DNA of 64,000 nt from Fodinibius sp. Rm-B-1B1-1 (GTDB taxonomy: Bacteria > Bacteroidota > Rhodothermia > Balneolales > Balneolaceae). Positions 1 through 9,257 of this stretch are shown here, one piece after another (position 1 is the first letter of the stretch; every line of letters starts with the position of its first letter). The notes below the pieces were generated by a model that did no database searches, was not told where the DNA came from, and saw only the letters and a list, made by a program, of their open reading frames with translations. Made by a program: the position numbers and the translations under genes. The stretch is from NCBI RefSeq assembly GCF_038594945.1, contig NZ_JBCFYD010000003.1, forward strand, positions 86,220 through 150,219. The letters are read 5' to 3'.

Positions 1-939
1 ATCCCAGAGCGGCTGCATATAGGGATCAATTTTTGACTCAATATCTCCCGGCAGGTAGCCGATATCACTATTACTGAGTGGCACAATGGGTCGTGCTAAA
101 AAGATCTGATGAAAATTCCGCCGCTGTTGTAATGCCCCAGCCAATGCCAACAAGGTCTTGCCCGTACCCGCCGCACCGGTAATCGTCACCAGTAAATTAT
201 CAGGATTCATAATAGCCTGCAGCGCAAAAGTTTGTTCGGCATTACGAGGCGTAACACCATAGGCCGTTTGCTTTTTCACCAGCTCTACAACATTATCCTG
301 GGCATTGTAACAAGCCAACGCCGAGCTTGACGATCCCTTTAGGATAAAAAACTGATTACTATTCGGTTTCTCCTCCACTATCTCAGTATAAGGTACACTC
401 CCATCTTCATACAGTGTGGCAATAACTGAATCATCACAGGCTACTTCCTTCTTCCCTTTGTACAGATGATCAATATCCTTAATCTGGATCGTCTCATAAT
501 CCTCTGCATCAATATTCAGTGCCCGTGCCTTAATCCGCAGATTGATATCCTTCGATACCAGGATTACCTTTTTCTTGGGTTCCTCTTCCATCAGTCTAAG
601 CACCGAATTTAAAATCCGGTGATCGTTTTTCTCCTTTCCAAATACTTTCGAAGCATCCAGCTCACTATTCTCGTTACTAATCACCCGCAACTTTCCGTGC
701 GTTTTCCCATTCAAAGGAATCCATTTTTGAAGTAAATTCTTGTCCGAAATCTTATCCAAATAGCGGCTAAACTCCCTTGCATGCAAGTTGATCACATCAT
801 TGCCCTTCTTAAAGGTATCAATCTCCTCAAGCACTGTAATGGGAATAGCGATATCATTTTTCTGAAAATTCTTCACCGCTTCGGAATCATACAGCAGTAC
901 CGACGTATCCAGAACGTATATTTTCTTCATCTTGGTCAT
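1..939 (-). CDS. PhoH-like protein with N-terminal PIN domain (C-terminus cut by window edge)
   Basis: The minus-strand reading frame stays open from an ATG at 939 (alternative ATG at 930) to the window edge, 313 codons. The N-terminus reads as a PIN nuclease domain: a hydrophobic strand followed by DTSVLLYD near residue 8, and further acidic residues over about 140 residues. A Walker A motif, GAAGTGKT, lies near residues 250-258, followed by LARPIVPLSNSDIGYLPGD, which is typical of the PhoH ATPase family. PIN-PhoH fusions are thought to be RNA-acting helicase/nucleases. The domain order and motifs are seen directly; the RNA role is family knowledge. The Walker B part and the C-terminus lie outside the window. 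Confidence 0.9.
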   Translation of the reverse strand, partial: MTKMKKIYVLDTSVLLYDSEAVKNFQKNDIAIPITVLEEIDTFKKGNDVINLHAREFSRYLDKISDKNLLQKWIPLNGKTHGKLRVISNENSELDASKVFGKEKNDHRILNSVLRLMEEEPKKKVILVSKDINLRIKARALNIDAEDYETIQIKDIDHLYKGKKEVACDDSVIATLYEDGSVPYTEIVEEKPNSNQFFILKGSSSSALACYNAQDNVVELVKKQTAYGVTPRNAEQTFALQAIMNPDNLLVTITGAAGTGKTLLALAGALQQRRNFHQIFLARPIVPLSNSDIGYLPGDIESKIDPYMQPLWD

Positions 940-1042
940 ATCACAAAGTATTTATGTTGCACAGAATAATCATGCCGAACCGTAGCAAACAGGTTATAGA
1001 ATCCAAAATCCAGAATCAATAGCAAGTGTACAAAATCAGAAA

Positions 1043-1840
1043 TTATCCTACTTTTGCCGACAGGTCATACAGCGCAATAGACGTCGCAATAGCCGCATTT
1101 AAGCTCTCCACATTATCTACTCCCACTGGCGATGGAATTTTTACTCTATTTCGTTCGCCCGTCATCAACCCATCATCAATACCGTGCCCCTCATTTCCTA
1201 CCACAATCACTCCTTTTTCAATGGATGTTACTTCGTTTAGTGCCTTTGCTCCAGCTCCGGCATCCAACAGAAATATCTGCCAGTTTTTATGCTCCATGGT
1301 ATCAAAAACCTCGGGCAGTTCCCCATTCATAAATGGAATCGTCCCTGTTGCCCCGGCGGTCCCCCGCACCACTTTAGGATGAAACATATCCACCGTACCC
1401 TTGCCGGAAATAATACCCGATATATTAAACCACCCCGCTGTGCGAATGATCGTTCCCAAATTCCCCGGGTCCTGCAACCCATCAAGCGCTACAATTAACC
1501 CTGATTTTGATGCCAGGTGGTCTACAGTTGCCTCTTCCGGCATATGGCACAATGCCAGAACCCCCTGTGGAGTATCTGTATCAGATACTTCCCGAAAAAG
1601 CTCTTGGCTTACCATTGCTGTATCAAACTCGCTAATCACCTCACGCCAATCCTCTTGCTCCCAATACCGCTTACTTTCATCAAAAAACAACACCTTAATA
1701 CGAACCGAATTATTGGCTACCACCTGCTGTACCGCGCGTGCTCCCTCGATTAGAAACAGGCGTTCTTTGTAACGGTATTTTTTTCGGTTTAATTTTCGCA
1801 GAAGGGTCTGTTGTCGATTGGAAGCCGAGGGTAAATGCAC
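1043..1840 (-). CDS. TrmH/SpoU-family RNA 2'-O-methyltransferase
   Basis: The 265-residue protein has the two-part layout of TrmH-family enzymes. An N-terminal L30e-like substrate-binding domain (about residues 10-85, with RYKERLFLIEGARAV) precedes a SPOUT knot domain. The three SpoU motifs are visible: LDGLQDPGNLGTIIRTA near 118, VVGNEGHGI near 212, and IPSPVGVDNVESLNAAIA near 234. These bind S-adenosylmethionine in the trefoil knot and methylate a ribose 2'-OH in rRNA or tRNA. Which nucleotide is modified cannot be read from the sequence; RlmB-like 23S rRNA activity is most common. The start codon is GTG. The gene ends about 100 nt from the divergent side of the PhoH-like gene. Confidence 0.92.
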   Translation of the reverse strand: MHLPSASNRQQTLLRKLNRKKYRYKERLFLIEGARAVQQVVANNSVRIKVLFFDESKRYWEQEDWREVISEFDTAMVSQELFREVSDTDTPQGVLALCHMPEEATVDHLASKSGLIVALDGLQDPGNLGTIIRTAGWFNISGIISGKGTVDMFHPKVVRGTAGATGTIPFMNGELPEVFDTMEHKNWQIFLLDAGAGAKALNEVTSIEKGVIVVGNEGHGIDDGLMTGERNRVKIPSPVGVDNVESLNAAIATSIALYDLSAKVG

Positions 1841-1975
1841 TATGCTTTACGTGATATATTTTAGAATTAGCAACAATGTCTTCAAACAATAAGAAACTTT
1901 TCAAAACTGGTCTTCATATCATGAAAAGTATCCTTATTTTAAAACAAAAATTTAACAAATCATTCAACCAAAGCT

Positions 1976-3505
1976 ATGGACTTTCTTAAAAAATTAGGTA
2001 TTGAAGGCACAAACTTAGGTACCAGTACCGGGCAAAAGTTTTTGGGATCAGAAAGTAAAGAAACAATATCCAGCCATACCCCTATCGATGGCTCACAAAT
2101 TGCTGACACTACGGTAACTACTCGCGAAGATTATGACAAAGTGGTTACCAAAGCACAGGAGGCGTTTGAGGAATGGCGAATGATCCCTGCGCCAAAACGT
2201 GGTGAGATTGTTCGCCAAATTGGCCTCGAGCTTCGCAAACACAAAGAAGATCTTGGCCGACTTGTTACCTACGAAATGGGTAAAATCTATCAGGAAGGCT
2301 TGGGCGAAGTACAGGAAATGATTGACATCTGTGATTTTGCTGTTGGTCAATCGCGGATGCTCTATGGAAAAACAATGCAATCTGAGCGTCCCCAACATCG
2401 TATGTATGAACAGTGGCACCCATTGGGCATTACTGGAATTATCTCAGCCTTTAACTTTCCCGTTGCGGTTTACAGCTGGAACGCCATGATTGCCGCTATT
2501 TGTGGAAACGTTATGATCTGGAAGGGATCAGAAAAAACACCTTTATGCGGGATTGCAGTCCAAAATATTATTGCCAAAGTATTAAAGCGAAATGACTTGC
2601 CAGAAGGAATCTTTAACCTCATCACTGGTGGACGTGAAGTCGGCGAATGGATGACTGAGGACGAACGTATTCCGCTTATTTCTGCTACCGGCTCTATTCG
2701 CATGGGTAAAGAAGTAGCCAAAACCGTAGGCGCTCGTTTAGGTAAAACTATTTTAGAACTCGGCGGAAATAACGGCATTATAGTATCTGAAAATGCTGAT
2801 CTTGAAATGGCAGCCCGTGCTACCGTATTTGGTTCTGTTGGTACGTGCGGTCAACGGTGTACCTCAACTCGTCGCCTAATTGTCCACGAAGATGTTTTTG
2901 ATGACTTAAAAGATCGACTCATCGAAATTTACAAAGATGTTAATATCGGCAATCCACTGGACGAAGATACGCTTGTTGGGCCTCTTATCGATGAAGATGC
3001 TGCCGAAAATATGCAACAAGCACTTAAAGAGGTACAGGAAGCTGGAGGAGAAATTATTTATGGGGGAGAGAAATTAGAGAAAAAGAAACTTAATGGTGGG
3101 CATTATGTTAAACCAGCTATTGTTACTGCTGAAAATGAATACAACATCGTCCAGGAAGAAACTTTTGCTCCTATCCTCTATCTCATAAAATATAGTGATC
3201 TTGATGAGGCTATTGCGAAACACAATGGCGTTAAACAAGGGCTTAGTTCATCAATATTTACCCTAAATATGCGCGAAGCTGAAACCTTCTTAAGTGCTCG
3301 AGGTTCTGATTGCGGTATTGCCAATATCAATGTGGGTACCAGTGGTGCCGAGATTGGCGGAGCTTTTGGCGGTGAAAAAGAAACCGGCGGTGGTCGCGAA
3401 TCAGGTTCCGATGCCTGGAAAGCATATATGCGTCGACAAACCAATACCATTAACTGGAGTGATGAAATGCCGTTGGCACAAGGTATTGAGTTTGACGTGG
3501 AATAA
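1976..3505 (+). CDS. ALDH7-type aldehyde dehydrogenase (aminoadipate-semialdehyde dehydrogenase-like)
   Basis: This is a full-length 509-residue NAD(P)-dependent aldehyde dehydrogenase. The general base is Glu261 in LELGGNNG and the nucleophile is Cys295 in CGQRCTSTRR; the NAD-binding segment ISATGSIRMGKEV sits near 238. The GQRCT-TRR signature and ELGGNNG are those of the ALDH7 (antiquitin/AmaB) branch, which oxidises alpha-aminoadipic semialdehyde/piperideine-6-carboxylate in lysine breakdown and can detoxify lipid aldehydes. The substrate is therefore inferred from family. No lysine-catabolism neighbours are present. The gene stands alone on the plus strand and ends just before a strong bidirectional terminator. 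There is no clear Shine-Dalgarno sequence, only an A-rich leader. Confidence 0.93.
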   Translation: MDFLKKLGIEGTNLGTSTGQKFLGSESKETISSHTPIDGSQIADTTVTTREDYDKVVTKAQEAFEEWRMIPAPKRGEIVRQIGLELRKHKEDLGRLVTYEMGKIYQEGLGEVQEMIDICDFAVGQSRMLYGKTMQSERPQHRMYEQWHPLGITGIISAFNFPVAVYSWNAMIAAICGNVMIWKGSEKTPLCGIAVQNIIAKVLKRNDLPEGIFNLITGGREVGEWMTEDERIPLISATGSIRMGKEVAKTVGARLGKTILELGGNNGIIVSENADLEMAARATVFGSVGTCGQRCTSTRRLIVHEDVFDDLKDRLIEIYKDVNIGNPLDEDTLVGPLIDEDAAENMQQALKEVQEAGGEIIYGGEKLEKKKLNGGHYVKPAIVTAENEYNIVQEETFAPILYLIKYSDLDEAIAKHNGVKQGLSSSIFTLNMREAETFLSARGSDCGIANINVGTSGAEIGGAFGGEKETGGGRESGSDAWKAYMRRQTNTINWSDEMPLAQGIEFDVE

Positions 3506-3535
3506 GCGCGATTTAGAAAAACCTATCGCAAAAAA

Positions 3536-3566
3536 CAAAAAGCCCCGAATTTCGGGGCTTTTTTTA
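3536..3566. terminator. Bidirectional Rho-independent terminator
   Basis: AGCCCCG (3541-3547) pairs with CGGGGCT (3553-3559) around a five-base loop. A-runs lie on the left and a T7 run on the right, so it can work on both strands. It separates the convergent aldehyde dehydrogenase and DUF3078 genes. Confidence 0.9.
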
Positions 3567-3591
3567 TAGTCTAATAATTTCGATCGGTAAG

Positions 3592-4527
3592 CTATAAAAT
3601 ACTATACGAAATGCCAGCAGAAAGAACCTGCTTAACCTGTAGCTCTCTCGAAAAGTCACTATCATAAACCATCACAAACTGAAACGACATATTCAGATAA
3701 TCATTAACTTTTCCAATTAATTCATTCGAGAAATGAACATCTGTGTTATCGACATGACGCTGTAAGTTTGTAAAAGTTTCAACTGAACTGATCAATCGAA
3801 CATTTGAAACAATTTTCTTCTCAAAGTTCATGGCCAGTGAATAACCCGGCTCAAACCGAAACGTTTCCCCCTCTTCCAAACCATATCGCGTAGATAAATC
3901 GGTATCTGATACAATCGTTTGCTTCATTGCCATACCCGCTTCAGCTGTAAAGTACTCTTTAGGCTGAAAAGCTATACCCGCAATTTGTGTAAAATAGGCG
4001 GGGGCAAAAAAGCTGGAAATTTTTGTAGACGGTTCCGTAGAATAATCAAACCCCTCATCAAACTGAGTACTGAAATTAATATTTCCAAAGGCGCTCCAAC
4101 GCTCATCTTCAAATAAGTAACTAAACTTATTATTAACAGCAATACGGTCATCCGTTTTGCGGGTTCCCTCATCTTCGATGCGGGCTTGTCCGTATTTAAA
4201 ATTTGTTGCCAACGCATATGCAAACTGTCCTTTTCGATACTTCGCATTAAAAACAGTTGAAGCAGTAACACTAATAGTATTAACACCACCCTGGCTCCAG
4301 TTATCGTACGAGGCCTGTGAACCATTCAATCCACCTTGCCAATCCACAGCCCAACCCCTGAGGGTATCTGATACAACAACCTTGCTATTTACATTTGACA
4401 TATCCCGAACTGAAATATCAGACTCGGTCTCAAGTAACTTACTTATCTCAATAGCTTCTTGAGCTAAGCTTGGGGATGTTACCATTAGAAAAAAACAAAT
4501 GAGAAAGAGAAAAGGGGACTTTTTCAT
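3592..4527 (-). CDS. DUF3078 family outer-membrane-like protein
   Basis: The 311-residue protein begins with a signal peptide (MKKS, hydrophobic core, cleavage after SLAQ near 22). The rest matches the DUF3078 pattern of Bacteroidota: W..G...G......NW..GG near residues 62-82, then alternating amphipathic strands that end in a hydrophobic residue (final SYSIL). This suggests a small outer-membrane beta-barrel. The family is assigned from remembered pattern, not a search, and no biochemical role is known. The gene is monocistronic, with the shared terminator downstream and pyrR about 96 nt upstream of its stop side. Confidence 0.8.
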   Translation of the reverse strand: MKKSPFLFLICFFLMVTSPSLAQEAIEISKLLETESDISVRDMSNVNSKVVVSDTLRGWAVDWQGGLNGSQASYDNWSQGGVNTISVTASTVFNAKYRKGQFAYALATNFKYGQARIEDEGTRKTDDRIAVNNKFSYLFEDERWSAFGNINFSTQFDEGFDYSTEPSTKISSFFAPAYFTQIAGIAFQPKEYFTAEAGMAMKQTIVSDTDLSTRYGLEEGETFRFEPGYSLAMNFEKKIVSNVRLISSVETFTNLQRHVDNTDVHFSNELIGKVNDYLNMSFQFVMVYDSDFSRELQVKQVLSAGISYSIL

Positions 4528-4623
4528 AATAACAGTGAAAAAATAGTGTAGATGAATTTATACTTTATTTAAATTTTAATAGCCGAATATATGGACATTA
4601 AAGGTAGCAATAAAGTTCCAATC

Positions 4624-5133
4624 CTACTGTTTCTGAAGAATTACATGCCTCAACTCTTCTCCTTCCACTTCAACTGACACATGCTCATCTAATTTAGTAG
4701 GCAATTCTTTTCCACAAAACTCAGCTTTAATAGGAAACTTGCGATGCCCACGATCTATTAATACTGCTGTATGTATTTCCGCAGGTTGTAAGTGTTCAGA
4801 TATTGTTTTAAGAGCACTAAACATCGTTTTTCCCGAAAAAATCACATCATCGACAATGATCGGGTAATGCTCTTTAGATAATGAAATTTCATTCAACTCT
4901 TCAGTTAACGTATCGGCATTCAACATCAGTTGATTTAACCGAACCTTACTATTAGGCATCTTTTTCAAAATATCATTCAATACCTCTGCAACTATATATC
5001 CCCGCTTGTTAATACCAAAAAGATATATTGGAGCATCATCAATATTTTGCTCCACGATCTCGTGCGCTATGCGATTTAGCGAGCGTACCATTCGAGCTCT
5101 CGACATCAAAACTAATTGTGACTCTACACCCAT
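4624..5133 (-). CDS. pyrR: PyrR-type uracil phosphoribosyltransferase/regulator
   Basis: A 169-residue type I phosphoribosyltransferase. The PRPP loop IIVDDVIFSGKTM is at residues 92-104, and the PyrR-specific tail LIDRGHRKFPIKAEFCGKE is followed by LPTKLDEHVSVEV. PyrR converts uracil and PRPP to UMP and in many bacteria also binds pyr mRNA leaders to attenuate transcription. I see no pyr biosynthetic gene beside it (pyrF is 13 kb away) and no obvious PyrR-binding leader, so only the enzymatic role is well supported here. It diverges from the YtxH-like gene across a 107-nt AT-rich gap. Confidence 0.9.
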   Translation of the reverse strand: MGVESQLVLMSRARMVRSLNRIAHEIVEQNIDDAPIYLFGINKRGYIVAEVLNDILKKMPNSKVRLNQLMLNADTLTEELNEISLSKEHYPIIVDDVIFSGKTMFSALKTISEHLQPAEIHTAVLIDRGHRKFPIKAEFCGKELPTKLDEHVSVEVEGEELRHVILQKQ

Positions 5134-5240
5134 TGATCTATCATTTTTCCTTAAAATGTTGGCATTAATTTATAATAAACAAACAGCTTTGTACATTACT
5201 TATATAGTTTATAATCACATCATAAATAAGAGAGTATATT

Positions 5241-5522
5241 ATGAGTCGCAAAACAAATTTTTTACTGTTTACCACTTCATTCATAGACGGGCTTACAGCA
5301 GGGTTTCTTCTTTCTCCCCAAAAAGGCACCGAAAACAGAGCTTGGCTTGCTAAAAATGCGGAGAAAGCAGGGCGCTGGGCAACGTTAGAACACTATCTTG
5401 CCAAGCAGAAAGGAACCAGCAGATTAGACCGACTCCGCAAAAGCATCCAACGTAGAATACATCAGAACATACCAAACCTCTATGAAGCAACAGAGACCAT
5501 TCCTCTAAGCAAAAAGATGTAA
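5241..5522 (+). CDS. YtxH-like small protein
   Basis: The 93-residue protein starts with MSRKTNFLLFTTSFIDGLTA and then GFLLSPQKGTENRAWL. This is the hydrophobic helix plus LLSPxxGxExR motif of YtxH-domain proteins, which are small membrane-associated general-stress proteins of unknown mechanism. The remainder is basic. It ends directly in front of the DUF2851 gene (4 nt between the stop and that gene's ATG), so the two are probably co-transcribed. Confidence 0.7.
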   Translation: MSRKTNFLLFTTSFIDGLTAGFLLSPQKGTENRAWLAKNAEKAGRWATLEHYLAKQKGTSRLDRLRKSIQRRIHQNIPNLYEATETIPLSKKM

Positions 5523-5525
5523 TTG

Positions 5526-6716
5526 ATGAACGGTGAAAAGTCCTCATATCACGAAAAACTGCTGCATTGGATTTGGAATAATCGCCAGTTCCAGTTTCGG
5601 AACCTCCAAACCGTCAATCAACAAGCTATTCAAATCCACGATACCGGCACGCTCAATAAATCGGATGGACCCGACTTTCTGTCCGCAGAAATTATGATTG
5701 ACGGCTTACGATGGTATGGAAATGTAGAACTTCACTGGTCACTACCTGATTGGAAAGCCCATAACCACCATACCGATGTCAACTATAACAATGTTATTTT
5801 ACATGTGGTGTTTACCTCCACGGACGAACGTAGCCAGCGAGAAGATCATACTAAAATTCCTACCCTTTGCCTGGCTCCGTATCTCAAAAAACCTTTGCAA
5901 ACTTTTTTGAGCCAATATCAGCAAAGCCCACAACTGCCTTGCGCAGGACAACTGTCGTTTATATCAGAAGAGGTATTTGCTCAACAGCTTCAAAAAGCTC
6001 ACCACGAGTATTTTGAACAAAAAGTAGATGACTTGTTGGACTTTTATACTCCATCACTTCCTCCATCGCAAGCATGGCGTAAAATGCTTGTTTTTGGTCT
6101 TTGGGATGGCCTTGGCATTTCTCACAATCGTGACCAAATGCAACAATTGGCAACTCTTATCTTTCAGGACAAAAAGTTAGATACCTACAGCAAAAACAAA
6201 TTGCGAATCCGAGCGCTAAGCTTGTCAGGAATTAACGCAACAGATAATACCCCGAAAACAATCAGTTGGAACCATAAAGGATGTCGTCCCGGCAACCATC
6301 CACACCTTCGTATACAACAGGCCGCAGAACTACTTTGGCACATCAATCGAGCACCTTTCGAACAATGGATGCGAAATAATCCCAAAGAACTCTGGCAGAA
6401 TCTACTCAATACTATTGAAACTAAGCCTGGACTTGGCCAAGAGCGGGCATCTATTTTATTTGGAACTGTATTTTTACCAGCCCTATATTTTTTAGGTAAC
6501 TTGTTCTTTAATGAGTCACTAAAAAGTCGTTGTTGGTCGTTATGGCAAACACACGAAGCTAATATCCCTTCGTCCCTGCTTAAACTTCTTGACAAAACAG
6601 CTATTCCAGAATCAATATATGCCCAAAAGCTTGGAGCCATACATCAATTGCGATCGTATTGTCGCCCCCGCAATTGTCAACATTGCAAAATATTTAAAAG
6701 TGTAATTTCTTCTTGA
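5526..6716 (+). CDS. DUF2851 family protein
   Basis: The 396-residue cytoplasmic protein has the DUF2851 N-terminus: LLHWIWNNRQFQF, then GPDFLSAEIMIDGLRWYGNVELH and a DHHTDVNYNNVILHVVF-like block around residues 80-100. This core resembles a nuclease-type fold with conserved acidic and His residues. The C-terminus ends in a cysteine-rich motif, CRPRNCQHCKIF. The family is widespread in Bacteroidota, but its function is unknown. I take ATG 5526 as the start rather than the adjacent in-frame TTG at 5523, which would touch the preceding stop. Confidence 0.82.
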   Translation: MNGEKSSYHEKLLHWIWNNRQFQFRNLQTVNQQAIQIHDTGTLNKSDGPDFLSAEIMIDGLRWYGNVELHWSLPDWKAHNHHTDVNYNNVILHVVFTSTDERSQREDHTKIPTLCLAPYLKKPLQTFLSQYQQSPQLPCAGQLSFISEEVFAQQLQKAHHEYFEQKVDDLLDFYTPSLPPSQAWRKMLVFGLWDGLGISHNRDQMQQLATLIFQDKKLDTYSKNKLRIRALSLSGINATDNTPKTISWNHKGCRPGNHPHLRIQQAAELLWHINRAPFEQWMRNNPKELWQNLLNTIETKPGLGQERASILFGTVFLPALYFLGNLFFNESLKSRCWSLWQTHEANIPSSLLKLLDKTAIPESIYAQKLGAIHQLRSYCRPRNCQHCKIFKSVISS

Positions 6717-6768
6717 TTCCAAACCATTAAATTCATATCATCTGCATCTGTTGAAAAAGGCATGAAAT

Positions 6769-6839
6769 TGCCCGGTCGTCTAATGGCAGGACAGCGGTTT
6801 TTGGTACCGTCAGTGGGGGTTCGAGTCCTCCCCGGGCAA
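6769..6839 (+). tRNA. tRNA-Gln (anticodon UUG)
   Basis: A complete cloverleaf is visible. TGCCCGG (6769-6775) pairs with CCGGGCA (6832-6838), with discriminator A at 6839. The D arm is GTC/GAC, the anticodon stem GCGGT/ACCGT encloses loop TTTTGGT with anticodon TTG, and the T arm is GGGGG-TTCGAGT-CCTCC. CCA is not encoded. The TTG anticodon reads CAA (and CAG) glutamine codons. The tRNA lies between DUF2851 and prs on the same strand. Confidence 0.95.
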
Positions 6840-6906
6840 CAAATACAAAAGGATGACTTTACAGCCATCCTTTTCTCTTTTTATAACTCCCTGAAAATTT
6901 GCTTCG

Positions 6907-7839
6907 TTGGATACTCCCTTAGCCATATTTGCCGGACGCAGCAACCTTGCTCTTTCCAGAGCTATTGCTGAAAAATACGGTACTGATTTAGGTGAAGTAA
7001 CAATTAAACCTTTTTCGGATGGTGAGCTCTATGCAAAATATGAGCAGAGCATTAGAGGTGAAGATATTTTTGTGGTGCAATCCACACCTCCACCGGGCGA
7101 TAACATCATGGAGTTATTATTGTTGCTGGATGCTGCCAAGCGGGCTTCGGCCAAACGTGTTACAGCTGTAATTCCCTATTTTGGGTATGCTCGTCAAGAT
7201 CGTAAAGATCAGCCGCGTGTTTCTATCGCCTCAAAGTTAATGGCAAATTTGCTAACTGAGGCCGGTGCTGATCGTATTTTGACGATGGATCTGCATGCAG
7301 CACAAATTCAGGGATTTTTCGATATTCCGGTTGACCATTTATATGCCAGCCGGCTTTTTATAGATTATTTCAGCGACCACCCTATTGAAAACCTGGTCGT
7401 TGTTGCTCCTGACGTAGGCAGTCTTAAAATGGCTCGAGCTTATGCCAAACGTTTGGGAGCACGGCTTGCTTTTATTGATAAAAGGAGGCCCAAACAGAAT
7501 GTCGCCGAAGTAATGAATATAGTCGGCGAAGTTGAAAACAAAAATGTGCTGATTGTTGACGATCTCATAGATACAGCCGGCACATTAACAAATGCAGCCT
7601 CCGCACTGAAAGATCGCGGAGCATTAAATATTATTGCGACATGTACGCATCCGATTTTATCTGGACCTGCGTACCAACGCATTGAGGATTCACCTATTGA
7701 TCAACTGTTGGTTACCGATACAGTGCCGTTACGTAAGCCTTCGAGCAAGATAAAGGTTTTGAGTGTAGCGGGTATTTTTGCTGAAGCAATTCAACGTATC
7801 CACACCAACGACACGATAAGTGCACTTTTTGACGATTAA
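6907..7839 (+). CDS. prs: Ribose-phosphate pyrophosphokinase
   Basis: The 310-residue enzyme transfers pyrophosphate from ATP to ribose 5-phosphate to make PRPP for nucleotide, NAD, His and Trp synthesis. Visible motifs are the N-terminal FAGRSNLALSRAIAEKYG, the catalytic flexible region PYFGYARQDRKDQPR, and the PRPP loop NVLIVDDLIDTAGTLTNA near residues 212-229. The only suitable start is TTG at 6907; no in-frame ATG lies between the tRNA and the conserved N-terminus. It begins a prs-rplY-pth cluster (gaps of 18 and 30 nt), an arrangement common in bacteria. Confidence 0.96.
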   Translation: MDTPLAIFAGRSNLALSRAIAEKYGTDLGEVTIKPFSDGELYAKYEQSIRGEDIFVVQSTPPPGDNIMELLLLLDAAKRASAKRVTAVIPYFGYARQDRKDQPRVSIASKLMANLLTEAGADRILTMDLHAAQIQGFFDIPVDHLYASRLFIDYFSDHPIENLVVVAPDVGSLKMARAYAKRLGARLAFIDKRRPKQNVAEVMNIVGEVENKNVLIVDDLIDTAGTLTNAASALKDRGALNIIATCTHPILSGPAYQRIEDSPIDQLLVTDTVPLRKPSSKIKVLSVAGIFAEAIQRIHTNDTISALFDD

Positions 7840-7857
7840 ATTAACGTTTTTAGCATT

Positions 7858-8568
7858 ATGATTACTCCCGAAGTAGTAGAATTAGAAGGAAAAGTCCGAG
7901 AAACAGGTCGTAAAGCAGCTGATGCTTTGCGCGATGCCATGCGAGTACCGTGCGTTCTGTATGGGCCCGAAGTTGATGAGAATGTTCACTTTTCGATCGA
8001 CGAATTGGAATTTGAAAAAATTCTGGCCGAAAGCCAGCGACAGATTCTCACCATCACAGTTGATGGCGATGAGTATCGTACTCTTCTTAAGGAAGTTGAA
8101 TTTCATCCGCTGACTGACCGTCCAGTACACGCTGACTTTTACGTGTTAGCTGATGACCATAAAGTGAGCCTAAGTGTTCCCATCAAGCTTGAAGGAACGC
8201 CTGTTGGGGTTACCGAAGGCGGTGGTCGAATTTTCCAACCAATGCATATTCTGCGCATTCGTGTTACGCCTGATCGTATTCCGGGAGCTTATACGGTGGA
8301 TATCAGCGAACTACAAATCGGAGATTCTTTGCACGTCCGTGATCTGGAACTTGAAGGTATTATTCCGCTCGACGATCTTGGTCGTACACTTGTAACTATT
8401 CGTCCTCCAAAATCCGAAGCTCTGCTTACCTCTTCCCTCATTACCGAAGAGCCAGGCGAAGAAGAGCTCGAAGAAGGAGAAGAACTTGCAGAAGGCGAAG
8501 AAGCTACAGAAGGTGAAGAAGCCGAAGAGGGCGAAGAAGCCGAAGGCGACGAAGAGGATACCGAATAA
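7858..8568 (+). CDS. rplY: 50S ribosomal protein L25 (CTC/TL5 form) with acidic tail
   Basis: The 236-residue protein binds 5S rRNA in the large ribosomal subunit. Residues 1-95 form the L25 domain (RKAADALRDAMRVPCVLYG, then RTLLKEVEFHPLTDRPVHADF) and residues 96-185 the CTC/TL5 C-terminal domain. Beyond about residue 197 the protein is a low-complexity tail of Glu, Gly and Ala in short EGEEA-type repeats ending in DEEDTE. The tail suits a high-salt or acidic-proteome lifestyle and is probably disordered. It is the middle gene of prs-rplY-pth. Confidence 0.96.
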   Translation: MITPEVVELEGKVRETGRKAADALRDAMRVPCVLYGPEVDENVHFSIDELEFEKILAESQRQILTITVDGDEYRTLLKEVEFHPLTDRPVHADFYVLADDHKVSLSVPIKLEGTPVGVTEGGGRIFQPMHILRIRVTPDRIPGAYTVDISELQIGDSLHVRDLELEGIIPLDDLGRTLVTIRPPKSEALLTSSLITEEPGEEELEEGEELAEGEEATEGEEAEEGEEAEGDEEDTE

Positions 8569-8598
8569 TAGTATTGACCAAACCAGCGTAACTGCTCT

Positions 8599-9156
8599 AT
8601 GCCGTTAATTATAGGTCTGGGAAATCCCGGAAGTAAGTACGCTGGCACTCGTCATAACATCGGTTTTGAATTTATCGATAAGCTGGCAACATCATTGTCA
8701 GCACGAATGGGGCCTGGGAAAGGCCCTTTTCATGTTGGTAAAGGAAATCACGCTCGTCATTCCATCTATTTGATAAAACCCACTACCTATATGAATAATA
8801 GTGGGAAAGCTGTTTCTGAAGCCATCAATTGGTATAAAGAAGATATCAGCAACTGTCTGGTATGTTATGATGATTTGGCTTTAGACGTTGGTACGATCCG
8901 TTTGCGCCCCGGAGGTAGTGCGGCAGGCCATAATGGAATCAAAGATATTATCAACCAGCTGGGAACAAAGTCATTTCCCCGGTTACGCATTGGCATTGGC
9001 GATGATTTCCCTCAAGGTCAACAGGTACAACACGTACTTTCCTCTTTTTCTGATGACGAACGTACAATCATCGATACTACGCTGGATGAGGCCGTCGATG
9101 CTGCCCTTTGTTTTGTAAGAGAAGGGATTGATCAAGCAATGAACGAGTTCAATTAA
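8599..9156 (+). CDS. pth: Peptidyl-tRNA hydrolase
   Basis: The 185-residue enzyme releases tRNA from peptidyl-tRNA that drops off the ribosome. The signature LIIGLGNPGSKYAGTRHNIG at the N-terminus contains Asn10-type and catalytic His19 residues. KPTTYMNNSGKAV, VCYDDLALDVGTIRLR and GSAAGHNGIKDI follow, all characteristic of bacterial Pth. The length is usual. It is the last gene of the prs-rplY-pth group; a 101-nt gap separates it from the unknown gene that follows. Confidence 0.97.
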   Translation: MPLIIGLGNPGSKYAGTRHNIGFEFIDKLATSLSARMGPGKGPFHVGKGNHARHSIYLIKPTTYMNNSGKAVSEAINWYKEDISNCLVCYDDLALDVGTIRLRPGGSAAGHNGIKDIINQLGTKSFPRLRIGIGDDFPQGQQVQHVLSSFSDDERTIIDTTLDEAVDAALCFVREGIDQAMNEFN

Positions 9157-9257
9157 ATACTGGCTATCCTCTTTTTTGAGTTTAATACGTAATACGTATT
9201 GCATATCTTTTACCCTTGTCATTTCTTCTATACAATGCCTAATACGCACCACTATTT

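Noticed and set aside
1026..1772. Several plus-strand open frames opposite the TrmH gene
   Set aside because: They lie antisense to a gene with all SpoU motifs and show no domain or coding pattern of their own.
8289..8648. Serine-rich 119-codon minus-strand frame
   Set aside because: It is the complement of the Glu-rich tail of L25 and carries no other signal.
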